From contig OU744732.1 in NCBI GenBank assembly GCA_916613615.1, positions 28,716,673 through 28,780,672 on the forward strand: a stretch of DNA of 64,000 nt, read 5' to 3'. The position numbers and the translations under genes were made by a program. Shown piece by piece: positions 23,111 to 34,100 of this stretch. Positions within the stretch are counted from its first letter, which is position 1. Each line of letters opens with the position of its first letter. This stretch comes from Steromphala cineraria. Lineage: Eukaryota > Mollusca > Gastropoda > Trochida > Trochidae. Under the pieces are notes generated by a model. It made no database searches. It saw only the letters and a program-made list of their open reading frames with translations, and was not told the origin of the DNA.

Positions 23111-23854
23111 ATGATGAATGGCCGTTTTGATAATGCAAATGATTATACTTTTATTTCCAGCCGTGGACTTTCAGTTGTGGATTATTGTATATGTGCTTAT
23201 GAATCAATTGATAAATTTATGAATTTTGAAGTGATACGTCCAACCGATGTGTTTCAAAGGAGTGTACATGTGGGTACTTTTGATCCATCAGCTATATTGA
23301 AACTAGATCACTCATTACTGCAATGGACAGTTGACATTAACATGGTGGATAGTTCTTCACAGCACTCTTACCCCGATGACCCTCCTACATTTAGGACTAA
23401 GTATGATACAACATATTTAAACAACATGTTTCCACCATCTGGACAGAGCCATATTGACATTCAGAATTATATATACACATTGGAGCAGAAACTGAAAACG
23501 CAGGCTAATCTAGACGAGGCTAATGATGTGTTTACAGGAATCATTGTCAATGAAATGAAGAAAGCTCTACCTTCGAGGATAATTGAATGTAATGGAAAGA
23601 AAAGTAATAAGAGATGTAGGGTAAAGAAGGAATGGTGGAATCAGGGGCTCACTGATATGTGGAAAGAACTGTGTCGAGCAGAGAAGGACTGGTGTCGATC
23701 CAAAGGAAGACAGTTTTTAAAAGCATATATGTTGGGAAAAGAAAATAATTTGACAAGCAGTGTAAAAGAAGTAAGCGCTCTCACAACAAAAAGGCTATTG
23801 AGGAAATCGAGGATTTGTGTATCTCGGACTATGGTCAGTTCTGGAGAAAGATAG
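23111..23854 (+). pseudogene. LINE endonuclease C-terminal part and linker
   Basis: Open frame starting after an in-frame stop (about 23070) that separates it from the upstream 'GDFNSRCG' endonuclease motif. 'SRGLSVVDYCICAYE' and 'ILKLDHSLLQW' match the S-x-(I/V)-D-Y and S/D-H motifs of APE endonucleases; the usual SDH reads LDH here. The frame is lost near 23770, where the linker continues one frame over. Confidence 0.8.
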
Positions 23855-24660
23855 GCAAGCTTGGGATTGGATACGAAAGACAAAAGACAATTCCAATGGA
23901 GATTAGATGTGATGATGGATCTATTAGCAGTGACCCTGAGATAGTCATGGATAAATGGAAAATCTGTTATTCAGATCTGTTGAACTGCGGCTATGAGAAA
24001 ACAGAGAACCATACCCCGTACTCGGAAGATACAGAGAACGCAGAGATGTGTCAGGCTATTACACTGGAGGAAGTGAAGGAAGCTGCAGCAAGAGCTAAGA
24101 AGGGTAAAGCCTGTGGTGTAGATGGTATCCCTGCAGAAGTGTTAGATAACGACATATGCAATAAGTATCTACATAATCTCTTTTCTATATGCTTCAACAC
24201 AGGACGCATACCTACCAGTTGGACAAAGGGTATTATCACTCCTATCCCGAAATCGCCCATAAAAGACCGTAGAGACCCATTGTGCTACAGAGGTTTGACC
24301 ATTATGAATGCCTCTTACAAGTTGTACTGCAGTGTATTGAATACAAGACTCGCCAACTTCGTAGAAAAACACAAGATTCTGGAGGACACACAGAATGGCT
24401 TCAGAAGAGGACGGTCCACAATTGAACATGTAGCATCTCTGACATCCATTGTGGAAACAAGGAAATCACAGAAAAAGTCCACTTTTGAAGCCTTTATTGA
24501 CCTAAGAAAGGCTTACGACTGCATCGATAGGGCAACCCTGTACACCAAATTATTGGAAACGAACATAAAAGGAAAGATGTTCAACGCAGTTACATCCCTC
24601 TACAGAAGCGTAAGATGCAGTGTAAGGATAAATGGTAAAAGACTGATTGGTTTGATGTGA
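23815..24660 (+). pseudogene. LINE reverse transcriptase, N-terminal fingers and palm
   Basis: From about residue 77, 'TLEEVKEAAARAKKGKACG' begins the RT domain. Later blocks are 'VDGIPAEVL', 'GIITPIPKSP', 'YRGLTIMNASYKLY' and 'FIDLRKAYDCID', the last holding the first catalytic aspartate. A frame break at 24657 separates it from the YADD block. Confidence 0.9.
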
Positions 24661-25355
24661 ATACCGGATTGAAGCAAGGATGCCTGTTATCACCAATTCT
24701 TTTTAACTTGTATATCAATGACATTTTAGGTACCATCAGTCAGCTAGAGATAGGAGTGCGGGTAAACGAGGAGAGGATAGGAGTTCTTGCATATGCAGAT
24801 GACCTAGTGCTTCTCGCCGAGACTGAAGATGAACTGAACCTCCTACTGGACTGTCTGAACACCTGGTGTCAAACAAACGCAATGACTGTAAACGAGGGAA
24901 AGTCCAAAGTTGTTCATTTCCGGCCTGCTTCATTTCCAAAGACAAGCGTGGATTTTAGAGTTGGACAAAGAAATTTAGACGTCGTTGACAGTAATAACTA
25001 TTTGGGAATCCTTGTAACAGAGCATTTGGACTACAACCGCATGGCAAGATCAGCAGCTAGTTCAGCAAGTAGGGCTCTTGGTCTTTTGATCTCAAAATTC
25101 AAATTGCTAGAAGGTATGGAGTACGACACGTTTACCAAACTATACGACGCCATGGTGTGGTCTACTCTCCAGCACAGCGCTAGCATATGGGGGGCTTACA
25201 AGATGAGTTGTATTGAGGCCGTTCAGAACCGGGCAATGAGGTTCTATCTTGGACTAAGACGTTACGCACCCAACAACGCAGTGTGTGGTGACATGGGCTG
25301 GATCCCACCGACCGTGAGACAGTCGGGATGCATCACTAGACATGCGACTACGTAA
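24657..25355 (+). pseudogene. LINE reverse transcriptase, catalytic palm and thumb
   Basis: Opens with 'GLKQGCLLSPILFNLYIND' and then 'YADDLVLLAETEDELN', the catalytic double aspartate of non-LTR RTs. Thumb-like 'SNNYLGILVTEHLDYN' follows, then 'VWSTLQHSASIWG'. The frame is lost at about 25345. Confidence 0.9.
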
Positions 25356-26000
25356 TATGGATCCCAGTAGAATGGCACACCGAATCTTTATGTGGGGTTC
25401 CAAGTGGTCGGCAAGACACAAACGTAACCAGTGCTACAGAGTCCATAACAAGTTCTCCCTCCTCGGACTTGCCCACTTTATCCCACCTGAGCGGAGATAT
25501 GCTGAACACTACCTAGTTAACAAGGTAAAGGAACACGTCTATACAGAATTTATGGGAAAATGGAAAACCGATATTGCATCTTCTACAGGCGGAACAAGGG
25601 GAAATAAGCTGCGGACAAACTGTACATTTAAGACTGAGTACAAGCCTGAAGAATATGTAAAACGTCCCATCATGAGATCTCAACGAAGCGCCCTCTCCAG
25701 ATTTAGATGTGGAGTTGCACCCCTCAAGATTGAGACACAAATACCCCGATAGAGGAGAGAACCTGTCCGTTCTGTGTACAACCAGTAGAGGACGAAATAC
25801 ATGTACTACTCCACTGTCCAGTGTACCAAGAACAAAGGCATGCCTTATACAGCAGATGCGTCTTAACTTGTCCGGACTTTTTAAGCCTCTGTGATATCAA
25901 GAAAGTTGGTTTTATACTCTCTTCACCCGATCTCGTTTTTACAGCGGCCAAGACCTGCAAAACTATTTTAGATCTTTGCAAAACCCTTCTATACCATGGA
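25342..26000 (+). pseudogene. LINE ORF2 C-terminal region
   Basis: The first piece (to 25752) has 'RSQRSALSRFRCGVAPLKIE'. After a frame change the text resumes with a cysteine pair, 'EDEIHVLLHCPVYQEQR' and a C-terminal tail ending at about 26000. This C-x2-C...H...C arrangement is the usual C-terminal finger of such LINEs. Confidence 0.8.
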
Positions 26001-26339
26001 TAATGTGTATAGTTTTCTATTTCAACATATATATTTTTTTTTTTATTTGGTGTTTTACTCACCTTATATATTCATACAAATGTATATATTTGTATATGTT
26101 GAGATACTGCCTTTAAAGTATAATTCCTTTTATACTTGTCTTAGTTTTTACATATTTACAAAATGTATATCTACATGTATTGTAATCTATAAGTATTTTA
26201 TACCTTTTATGTGTAATTCCTTGTCCGCATTTTAAACATTATGTATAGTCTCTCATAACCTTTTACAGGGTGGCTCATCAATTTTAAACTTTTAGTATAT
26301 GTACATGCTTTTATATGAAATTGATTGAGGTGAGACTCA

Positions 26340-26372
26340 AATAAAACATCTGTCTGTCTGTCTGTCTGTCTA
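26340..26372 (+). repeat. (CTGT)n LINE tail
   Basis: After 'caaataaaacat' come about five CTGT units. Short tandem tails of this kind mark the 3' end of several LINE clades instead of poly(A). Confidence 0.8.
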
Positions 26373-27398
26373 TGGGAAGATATCAATATCTCGAAAACTA
26401 CTTGTCATATAGGTATAGATTTTGGATCGGCATTTTTAACACCATCATGGGTTCACATTTTGAAAATTAAATTGCCAATTGGATTTTTATTTGGATAATA
26501 AGGTTAAGGGCGTCAAAAACAATTCCGCTTATGACGATATCGTAAGTTCCCAACTTAATCTTGTATCCTCAACGAATACCAAAATTATCCTTTCCGTTGG
26601 CTTTATCCATTGTATGATAAATACTTGTAACATTCTTAAGTCAATGTTAAAAAAATTAAAATGCGTATGTTAATCCATTTATAAGTATTCGGGCATGACG
26701 TAAATCACATTTCGACGAATATGTCACTATATGTAGACTTTTTTACTAACATGACCCACGATGACAACTTGTAGCTGTGACGTTATGGAAGCTAAACTGT
26801 TGTACGATGTCGTGACTGTACAAAGCTCACTGTCTGCATTTGTATATTGTGACTTGTGGTGTTTCTATAAAAATGTTCAAGTATTTGAGAACACAAATGT
26901 TGCGCTGACTGACCAGCAACACATACGGGTACAATATCATTTGTTTCATACTAATTTTGTGTAGGCTTAAACATAATTGATCTTCTCTGTTTCATCAATT
27001 ACGTTATGAGTCGTCAAATAGTCGCAAAGCATCTTCAAATGGTAACAAAGCGTATTAGATCCAGTCACAGATATCATAAAAATACCAGATTAATTGAAAC
27101 AGAAAATCATATGCTAAAAATCAGATGTAATCTTTCATCGGAACAATCGTAGGCAAATCGTAATCGTAGCATGACCCACGATGATGTTTATAACTTTGGC
27201 AAGTAAAATAAACTAGAGATTGGATTTGATGCTTCTAACATGGGTTTTTATTGACGGGAGAACAGTAAAGTATCGATAAAAAACAACAATTATGACCGTT
27301 ACTTGAAAAGCATTTTAATGTTTGCAACGTTTGGTCAAAGTGTGGTCAAATGATCGAGAAGGTAAATAGAACAGAACTCAAGACATTGTATGGAACAT
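26373..27398. other. No supported gene
   Basis: Short ORFs only. A piece at 26571-26623 ('ttggctttatccattgtatg') is repeated at about 43985-44040, so a minor repeat family is present. Confidence 0.4.
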
Positions 27399-27399
27399 G

Positions 27400-27764
27400 T
27401 TAAAGGGGCAGTAGCACGTTTTAAGGTGGAATATAAGGTGATGTCAGGAAAATGAAAATTAATGGTTCCAATTGAAAGACAATGTATTTAAACTAAGTGG
27501 AGCAGTAATAATTCAAATATGTAACGTAAAGTTTAGCCATGCGATTACTTTTTCTTACACAAAATGAATTAAAGGTGTTCACACAAAATGGCCGCCAGTG
27601 GATTTTATGTGATTCTTCATACTTTGTTCTCTGACTATGGATGATTGACTTGTGTAATGAGATTTTTGACACTGTCAAAATAATACATTTAGCATTAACT
27701 TACAATTATCAGTGAACATTTTAAAATATAAAATTATCAAAAAACGTGCTACTGCCCCTTTAAG
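27400..27764 (+). mobile_element. MITE-B, full-length copy
   Basis: Ends 'ttaaaggggcagtagcacgt' and inverse 'acgtgctactgcccctttaa'. The interior has 'ggtgatgtcaggaaaatgaa', 'ttgaaagacaatgtattta', 'aaaggtgttcacacaaaatg' and 'actatggatgattg'. It carries no ORF. At least eleven copies or fragments of this family lie in the window. Confidence 0.95.
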
Positions 27765-27769
27765 ACTTC

Positions 27770-29130
27770 CCTTAAGCTACCCTAGAAATAGACAATGATC
27801 ATTTAAATCAAGATCATAATCAATGGCTTTGAAACTATTATGCTCGCTATCTTGCTGAAACTTGACCAAAAAGCCTTCGGTATATGATTTTCTCGAATCA
27901 CACATTATCAAGATGATTGTCAACCATAAGTCTTTACCCAGATTCATGATTTTCGACGCTATGTATTTTTATGCATATTTAATTTTTTTTTTTTATTTCT
28001 ATTTTGCAAAATGTTTCATTAACCATCCAACAATCATGCACCAAAATGCATTATGCACTGTTCATGGTTTTGATAATAATAATCACAGAATGATGTAGTC
28101 GATGTGGATATCTTGTGAGTGAAGATGTGTTGGCTTGTTTTATTTCTAAATATGATTTGTAAAATGGAGTTCATTTGCATTTTCTCCCTTCTTGAAGTTC
28201 ATATTGAGCACTCATCAATGAGATCATCCATAAAATCTATTGAAAATCATAATGTGTACATAGATGGTACGAGTGAATACTCACTTATTCCTCAACAGTC
28301 TACTCTTAACACATTTTCCATCACTGACATAACACCGCCAGTTGAATTTTAATGTTTAGTCATAATAATATAATATTTTGTCCTACCTCATGTAAGAATC
28401 TCGATCTCTGATTGGTCGTCGTGACCCTGGATAAATACTGATATCACCCACTTAAGCGGGATGATAAATTATTTATACCCCGGCACATATAAAGCATGAA
28501 AAAAGCGTGCAGATTGAGCGTCTTGAAATGTGCAATGTATGTTATCTCGAATACATGATCAAGCTGGTTACATTTGATAAACCGGTATGAAGCTTTGAAC
28601 AAACTATAGTCAAAAGGTTTACGCAGTTAACGTTTTTCTTTATCTTCATATTATATAAATTTTGTTTAAACATTCGGGAAGATAAATTCGTTATACCATT
28701 TAGAGGCTGGGTTCATGGGGAGATATCAGCCTCTCGCTTGGTGTTATGCAACTCGCCTTCGGCTCGTCGAATGAGTTTCATAAGCATTGTTTTCGTACTG
28801 AGGAACTATGAATATAAAACGTTAAAATCAATAACAAAATAGAAGATTTTGATGCAGGTTATTTATTTCATAATGTCAGGGTAACATTATCATGGATCCT
28901 TCTTCTGAAAATAAAAAGAATTCAATTATTAAAAAGGGATATGATTTCTACTCTACTATGTATTTTTACCAAATGCACCTTTACTATGTATTGAACATGA
29001 TCAAGAATAACATAAACGGATGCATGACACTATCCAAATAATAAATGAATTGAAGAGTATTTTATCATGGGCCAAGTCAACTTTGTTCGGCTTTCCATAT
29101 ACTTTCAGAAATGTTCTTATCAAGATAATT
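27770..29130. other. No supported gene
   Basis: AT-rich. ORFs of 77-78 codons at 27862-28352 have no recognisable domain and no splice-flanked structure. Confidence 0.4.
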
Positions 29131-29135
29131 TCTTT

Positions 29136-29628
29136 TAAAGGGCGATTTCCTCGTTTTTAGGGGGAATATAAGGTGATATCAGAAAAAAAGAAAATAAATG
29201 GTTCCATTTGAAAGACAATGTATTTAAACTAACTGAAGCAGTACTAAATCAAATATATAATGTTTACTTCAGCCATGTGATTCCTTTTTCTTACACAAAA
29301 TGAATTAAAGGTGTTCATACAAAAATGGTCGCCAAAAGACTTTATGTGAATCTTGATTATTGACAGTGTCAAAAATCTCATTACACAAACCTATCATCCA
29401 TAGTCAGAGGACAAAGTATGAAGATTCACATAAAATAATTTGGCGGCTATTTGTGTGAACACCTTTGATTTATTTTGAGTAAGAAAAAGGAATCGCATGG
29501 CTAAACTTTACGTTATATATTTGAGTTACAACTGCTCCATTACATTGTCTTTCAATTGGAACCATTAGTTTTCATTTTCCTGACATCACCTATATTCCCC
29601 CTAAAAACGTGCTACTGCCCCTTTAAGT
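29136..29628. mobile_element. MITE-B inverted dimer
   Basis: The left half is the 5' half of MITE-B in plus orientation, up to 'atgtgaatcttgattattga' (about 29360). From there the sequence runs as MITE-B in minus orientation to the terminal 'gtgctactgcccctttaa'. The result is a roughly 490-bp near-palindrome. The left terminal repeat has diverged ('aaagggcgatttcctcg'). Confidence 0.85.
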
Positions 29629-29863
29629 TCACTATGATTCAGCGTTGTACTATTGAATGTGAATACAGGGTTCATTATTATTAGGATCTATAATATATAT
29701 TTCAGTGTTGGTGAGATTTGAATAAAGCAATTGTTTGCTGTTGGATTAAAAGGCGGTTGATACCGAAAATAATATTTATATCTATACAAACCTTTACTTG
29801 TGATGCTCGACGTCTGACTTAGAATAAGTTTTTCACTGAAACGAGATATTTTCAACGGTCTAA

Positions 29864-30112
29864 GTTAACCTAGCCTCTCGATGTTATCCGTTTCACTTCT
29901 ATACTGAGTCTAGAAAGTAGAGGGTCGCGTCAGCCAACGCATTGAATTGACCAATCAGAACTCAGCTTTACAAGCCACAATAGTCTGCCTTCGCACGTAT
30001 AACGTTGGAGGGTCATAGGTCGCAGAGAGATCAGCTGACGCAACCCTCTACTAGACCTTTCTAGACTCAGTTTAGGAGTGAAACAGGTAATATTGAGGCT
30101 AGGTTTACTTAT
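29864..30112. mobile_element. MITE-C, about 250 bp
   Basis: Left 'aacctagcctc' with 'gtttcacttctatactgagt' pairs with right 'actcagtttaggagtgaaac' and 'gaggctaggttta'. Inner arms also pair ('gtagagggtcgcgtcagc' with 'gctgacgcaaccctctac'). A half copy is at 39040-39115. Confidence 0.85.
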
Positions 30113-30559
30113 ACTGTATTTTCAAATGATTAATTCAGGATGATGAAGTCGGGATTCAAATGCTCGTAGACATGATAATTTCTACTAATACGACTAGGAC
30201 TTTTATATACAGTTTTTATCTCTCTAAGCTCTTAACTAGTAGTTACGCACAACCGTGAATAACGTTAGCATGTTTCAAAAAGTCAAATTTAATATTCAAA
30301 GTTTACTTTTACAATTTATTTAGCGATTTAGGAAAGTGTTTAGTGATTTGACTATGCGGTGTTTTATAAGTACAATTTCACATTACTTCTGAAGCTCAAA
30401 AGGTCATTTTAAAAAAATTTCTTCAAAATATATATATTCAAAACATAATACACAATGTCATGATCTACTGTTTCTACCTCAATTCCTGAAATATTGATGT
30501 GCTTTACAGAATGGGGACACCAAATAAGTCATATTGCTATTCTGATAAATAGAGGATAT

Positions 30560-30725
30560 CTGTCTTTTCTTGACTAATACCATGTTTAATATGTTTATCT
30601 CATCGAGTGAGGTAGAAAGTTTATATTTTCACGAGTGGCGCTGCCACGAGTAAAAATATTTAACTTTTCTACCTCACGAGATGAGATAAACTTGGTATTT
30701 GTCAAGAATTGACAGATATACTATT
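30560..30725. repeat. 165-bp inverted repeat
   Basis: 'gtttatctcatcgagtgagg' on the left pairs with 'cctcacgagatgagataaac' on the right, with a GC-rich centre 'acgagtggcgctgccacgag'. Just downstream of the main gene's 3' end on the minus strand, near where transcription would stop. Confidence 0.85.
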
Positions 30726-30957
30726 TATTATATGATGAAATCCTTCTAATAACGTCAAAAAAGGCCAATTTCATGTTGAGCGGCCACTTGGAAGAGCCCG
30801 TCACCGCGGGTTTATCACCACTCGGGAGAGTGGCGATAAAGGTTATCGCCACTGTAGCCAGATAGAGGGTTTATTTCACTGATAGAACTGAGTATCTCAC
30901 CCCCAATCATATAATAATAAACACCCTTCACTTGATTTTAAATAGATATAAAGCTAA

Positions 30958-31127
30958 TCAATGTATACCTTTACTGTAAAGGTTCCCAAAAAAACCTCCA
31001 TCATCTGAATCGTCATCGTCGTCATCATCCTCATCATCGTCGTCTTCATCGTCGTCATCGTCGTCATTGTCATCATCATCGTCGTCCGCTTTCACTTTAT
31101 CAGCCGGGGCTACCCCTTTAAGCTCCA
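30958..31127 (-). CDS. Exon 19: poly-aspartate C-terminus and stop
   Basis: Acceptor 'tttataaag' keeps phase 1; the alternative AG six bases on would hit TAA at once. Encodes 'ELKGVAPADKVKA', 29 residues that are almost all Asp/Glu, then 'GGFFGNLYSKGIH' and TGA. A donor-like 'gtatac' two codons before the end is an alternative, but the in-frame stop is simpler. A minus-strand AATAAA near 30870 could serve polyadenylation. Confidence 0.75.
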
Positions 31128-34100
31128 CTTTATAAATGAATAATCAAATTAAACGATATCATACGGTAACCCTATGAAATATGTTAATCACAGCACCCGC
31201 TATCTCAAAGTCGCTGAGGTTCTAAAAGCTTATGTGTAACATATGTGACACTCGACGGGAGCTGAGGATCAAACCTATATTTCTGCCTAACATATCACTT
31301 TTGAGCATTAACTTATCCATCTTATCCACAAAGTATGTGTATGCCCACGAGTAACTGAGCAGAGAGACAAGCTCTGGTGTAACATCCTCAGTTGTGGCCC
31401 AATAGAACTGGCTGTGACTCTGCTCGAGAAGCATGACCACGACATTGTATGCTGGCTACTGTCATGCAGACCTCCGGTACCCCTATAGAAGATGATGACC
31501 ATGAACTATATGCCTGCCACGTTGTCCGAGGACTGTACACGCTGTGTGACACAATCATTTGATCAGCAGTGGTCAAAATGAAAACTGTGAACTGACTATG
31601 TAATTATCTTAAACATTCTTACTCATTTCTCTATTTCCATTGTACTCTCCTATGGAGGAATAAAAGCATATATATATATATATATATGTATACTTGAAGA
31701 CTTACGTTCTGGCTCGGAGGCAACATTTACAGTAGCGGAGACAGCGCTGAGGACATCCTTGACCACCGGAGATATGTCCATCGATTCCAAATCTGTAGAA
31801 TAATGGTAAAGAAGTTACAGTGATACCATTGCCAATTTATTGTTTTTATAAACCAAAAATCAGATTAAGGTATTAGACCTAGTTTTCAATTTATAACGCA
31901 CAGTTGGATCGTGGATTCATATTAACATATTTTTTAAGATTCGCGATCTTTTTAGATTTTGTTGTATCACGAAGAAAACTGAACTGAACCAATTATGATT
32001 GAGAATACATATTCCCATGAGAGTTTTAATGCCTCACTATCGTAGAAACACTACAGTACAGTATGTTGACAACATGTTCGTTAGTGAAAAACCTCAATTT
32101 CAAGACAAACAAAACAATAGGGATGGGAACGAAGTTTAAGGGTTTTGAGGCAACCCCTTTTTGTAATTCCTTCTTTATCTTTCAATTACAAGGCGTAGCC
32201 TTTCATTTTATATGTGACCCTTGACCTTTTAAGAATACTTGAGCAGCCACGATGATGGTGATATGTCAAATCTAATTGCACTGCAAGCTGAACTAAAATT
32301 AACATCTTTGAGAGGCATTTTAGAAGTTGGGATGACAATAATGCTGAGGAATATATGGATGACAACTTCTTATTTTAGAAGTTGGGATGACAATAATGCT
32401 GAGGAATATATGGATGACAACTTCTTATTTTAGAAGTTGGGATGACAATAATGCTGAGGAATATATGGATGACAACTGCCTCTGCTTGAGAACGTCACAA
32501 GAATCTGTGTCGAAACGTCGCATACAATGAAAAAAGAAGTTGTCATCCATATATTCCTCAGCATTAATGAACTAAAATTGATGTGCATAACGAGTTGATG
32601 ACAGACAGGTTAGCAACTTACTCTTTTCAATTGAAGCCACGTCGATGTTTTCATGGTTCTTGTTCAACCAGTTCTTGGCTGCTGCTCCTTTTTCCAGTGC
32701 CATGTCCACTGTAACATATTTCAAACATTTTGTTTCATACAATTTGTAATTACTTAAATTCAAATATATAAAACAGTTTTACGCCTTGAACATCAAGTGA
32801 AGACTTACAAATGCATAAAAAGGATGTCGGTATTTCAGTGACAACCCATCTCAAAACTTAACAACTGGATCATTTGTCATCATAGTTTTTTTCAACATAT
32901 TGTTTTCATTCGATAATCTTGTCCTTATTGTTCATGTAATGATGACTTTTAATATAAACACAATTTGTCAGAGTGTTGATTTTTCTGATTATATGACATT
33001 TTGCGCTCTGTCATGTCTAGACATGAATGTGTTAGTTTCTTGTTGTTCTTTTTATCGTGTATGTTAAGAGTAATCGTTGTTTACAATATATACAAACAAT
33101 TATACTCACGCCATTTTTCTGCCTCCTTGACTGTAAAATGAAAAAAATGTAGTTAATGTTCAGAGAATGAGGTTAAACTGTTGAAACAGATTTACACTCA
33201 GGGGCAAAAGAAACGATACCATATAAAATTCATGATAGGTTAATCTACGATTGATAGTTACGGCTGAAACAGGGTTAATTCATATATTCAAGAGCTGAGT
33301 GAACTAAGTTTTTAATTTCAGAGCTATATCTGTTAAAACTTTTGAAATACAAGCGTTTCAAAAAACGCTGTTAAAAAATCTCCTTAACTAGACGAGATAG
33401 GATAGTGAAAATGGCCCTTTTTCTTGTTTTTAAACCAAAATACAGGCAACCTGCGTGAACAAATTAACTTCGTCAAGGGTTATTTATATTGATAAAATCT
33501 TAGATTTTATAGATTTTTTAATTTTATAATTATTTTTTTCAAATTCCAAAATTTATGACCAAAAATAACATCGAAAAGGCTGTTTTTTTACCCCTCGTGT
33601 ATTTGAACAGTCATACAATTATAAGTATTATACTTTGATGTTTGAAATTGTGAGTACTTCTTCTGATGTGCCTATCACAATGGCTCGTAGTCGCATTTCA
33701 TTTACAACAGGATTTTGTTTTGTACTCTTTTGATAAGTTGGTATCGTTTCTGTTGACCCTGAGTGTAGTATCATCCATTAAACGTTAGTAGAACGAAGAT
33801 CTCCGTGGATATACAATCTGTCGAATTCATCATGAACATTTTCTAATCAAACAGATTCATGTAAAACGCCCATAAACTAGAAATAATGACGTTACACGTG
33901 TAGGTGATGATAAATCACAAATCTTAATTCTAAGCAACAATTTGTTTTCCTTTTAAAAATTGAAATTAACAACGGTTCTCCGTGCTCCGGTAAAATCTCC
34001 TTTGTCAATTTATTGTGCCATATCGTAAACAGTGACTCATGCTTTGTAGACATACATCGAAACGATAAAATCTTTAAATAATTGATAATGACTTCAAATG

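Larger units (their letters stand above)
22895..26372 (+). pseudogene. 5'-truncated, frameshifted non-LTR retrotransposon (LINE)
   Basis: Reading fragments give an APE-type endonuclease C-terminal half ('YICGDFNSRCGS', later 'SVVDYCI' and 'LDHSLLQW'), then a linker, then reverse transcriptase. RT motifs include 'KGKACGVDGIPAEVL', 'NGFRRGRSTIEHV', 'EAFIDLRKAYDCID', 'GLKQGCLLSPILFNLYIND' and the catalytic 'YADDLVLLAE'. A C-terminal zinc-like segment, in broken frames near 25760-25850, reads C-x2-C, H and C. Frame breaks occur at about 23075 (stop), 23770-23815, 24657, 25345 and 25752, so it is dead. The 3' end has AATAAA near 26340 and a (CTGT)n tail. The N-terminal endonuclease and any ORF1 are missing. 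Clade within Jockey/I/CR1-like LINEs cannot be settled by eye. Confidence 0.9.

Noticed and set aside
31222..31576. Minus-strand ORFs in intron 18
   Set aside because: Overlapping frames with stops between them, no recognisable domain, and they would break the phase-1 chain. A decayed old insertion is possible.
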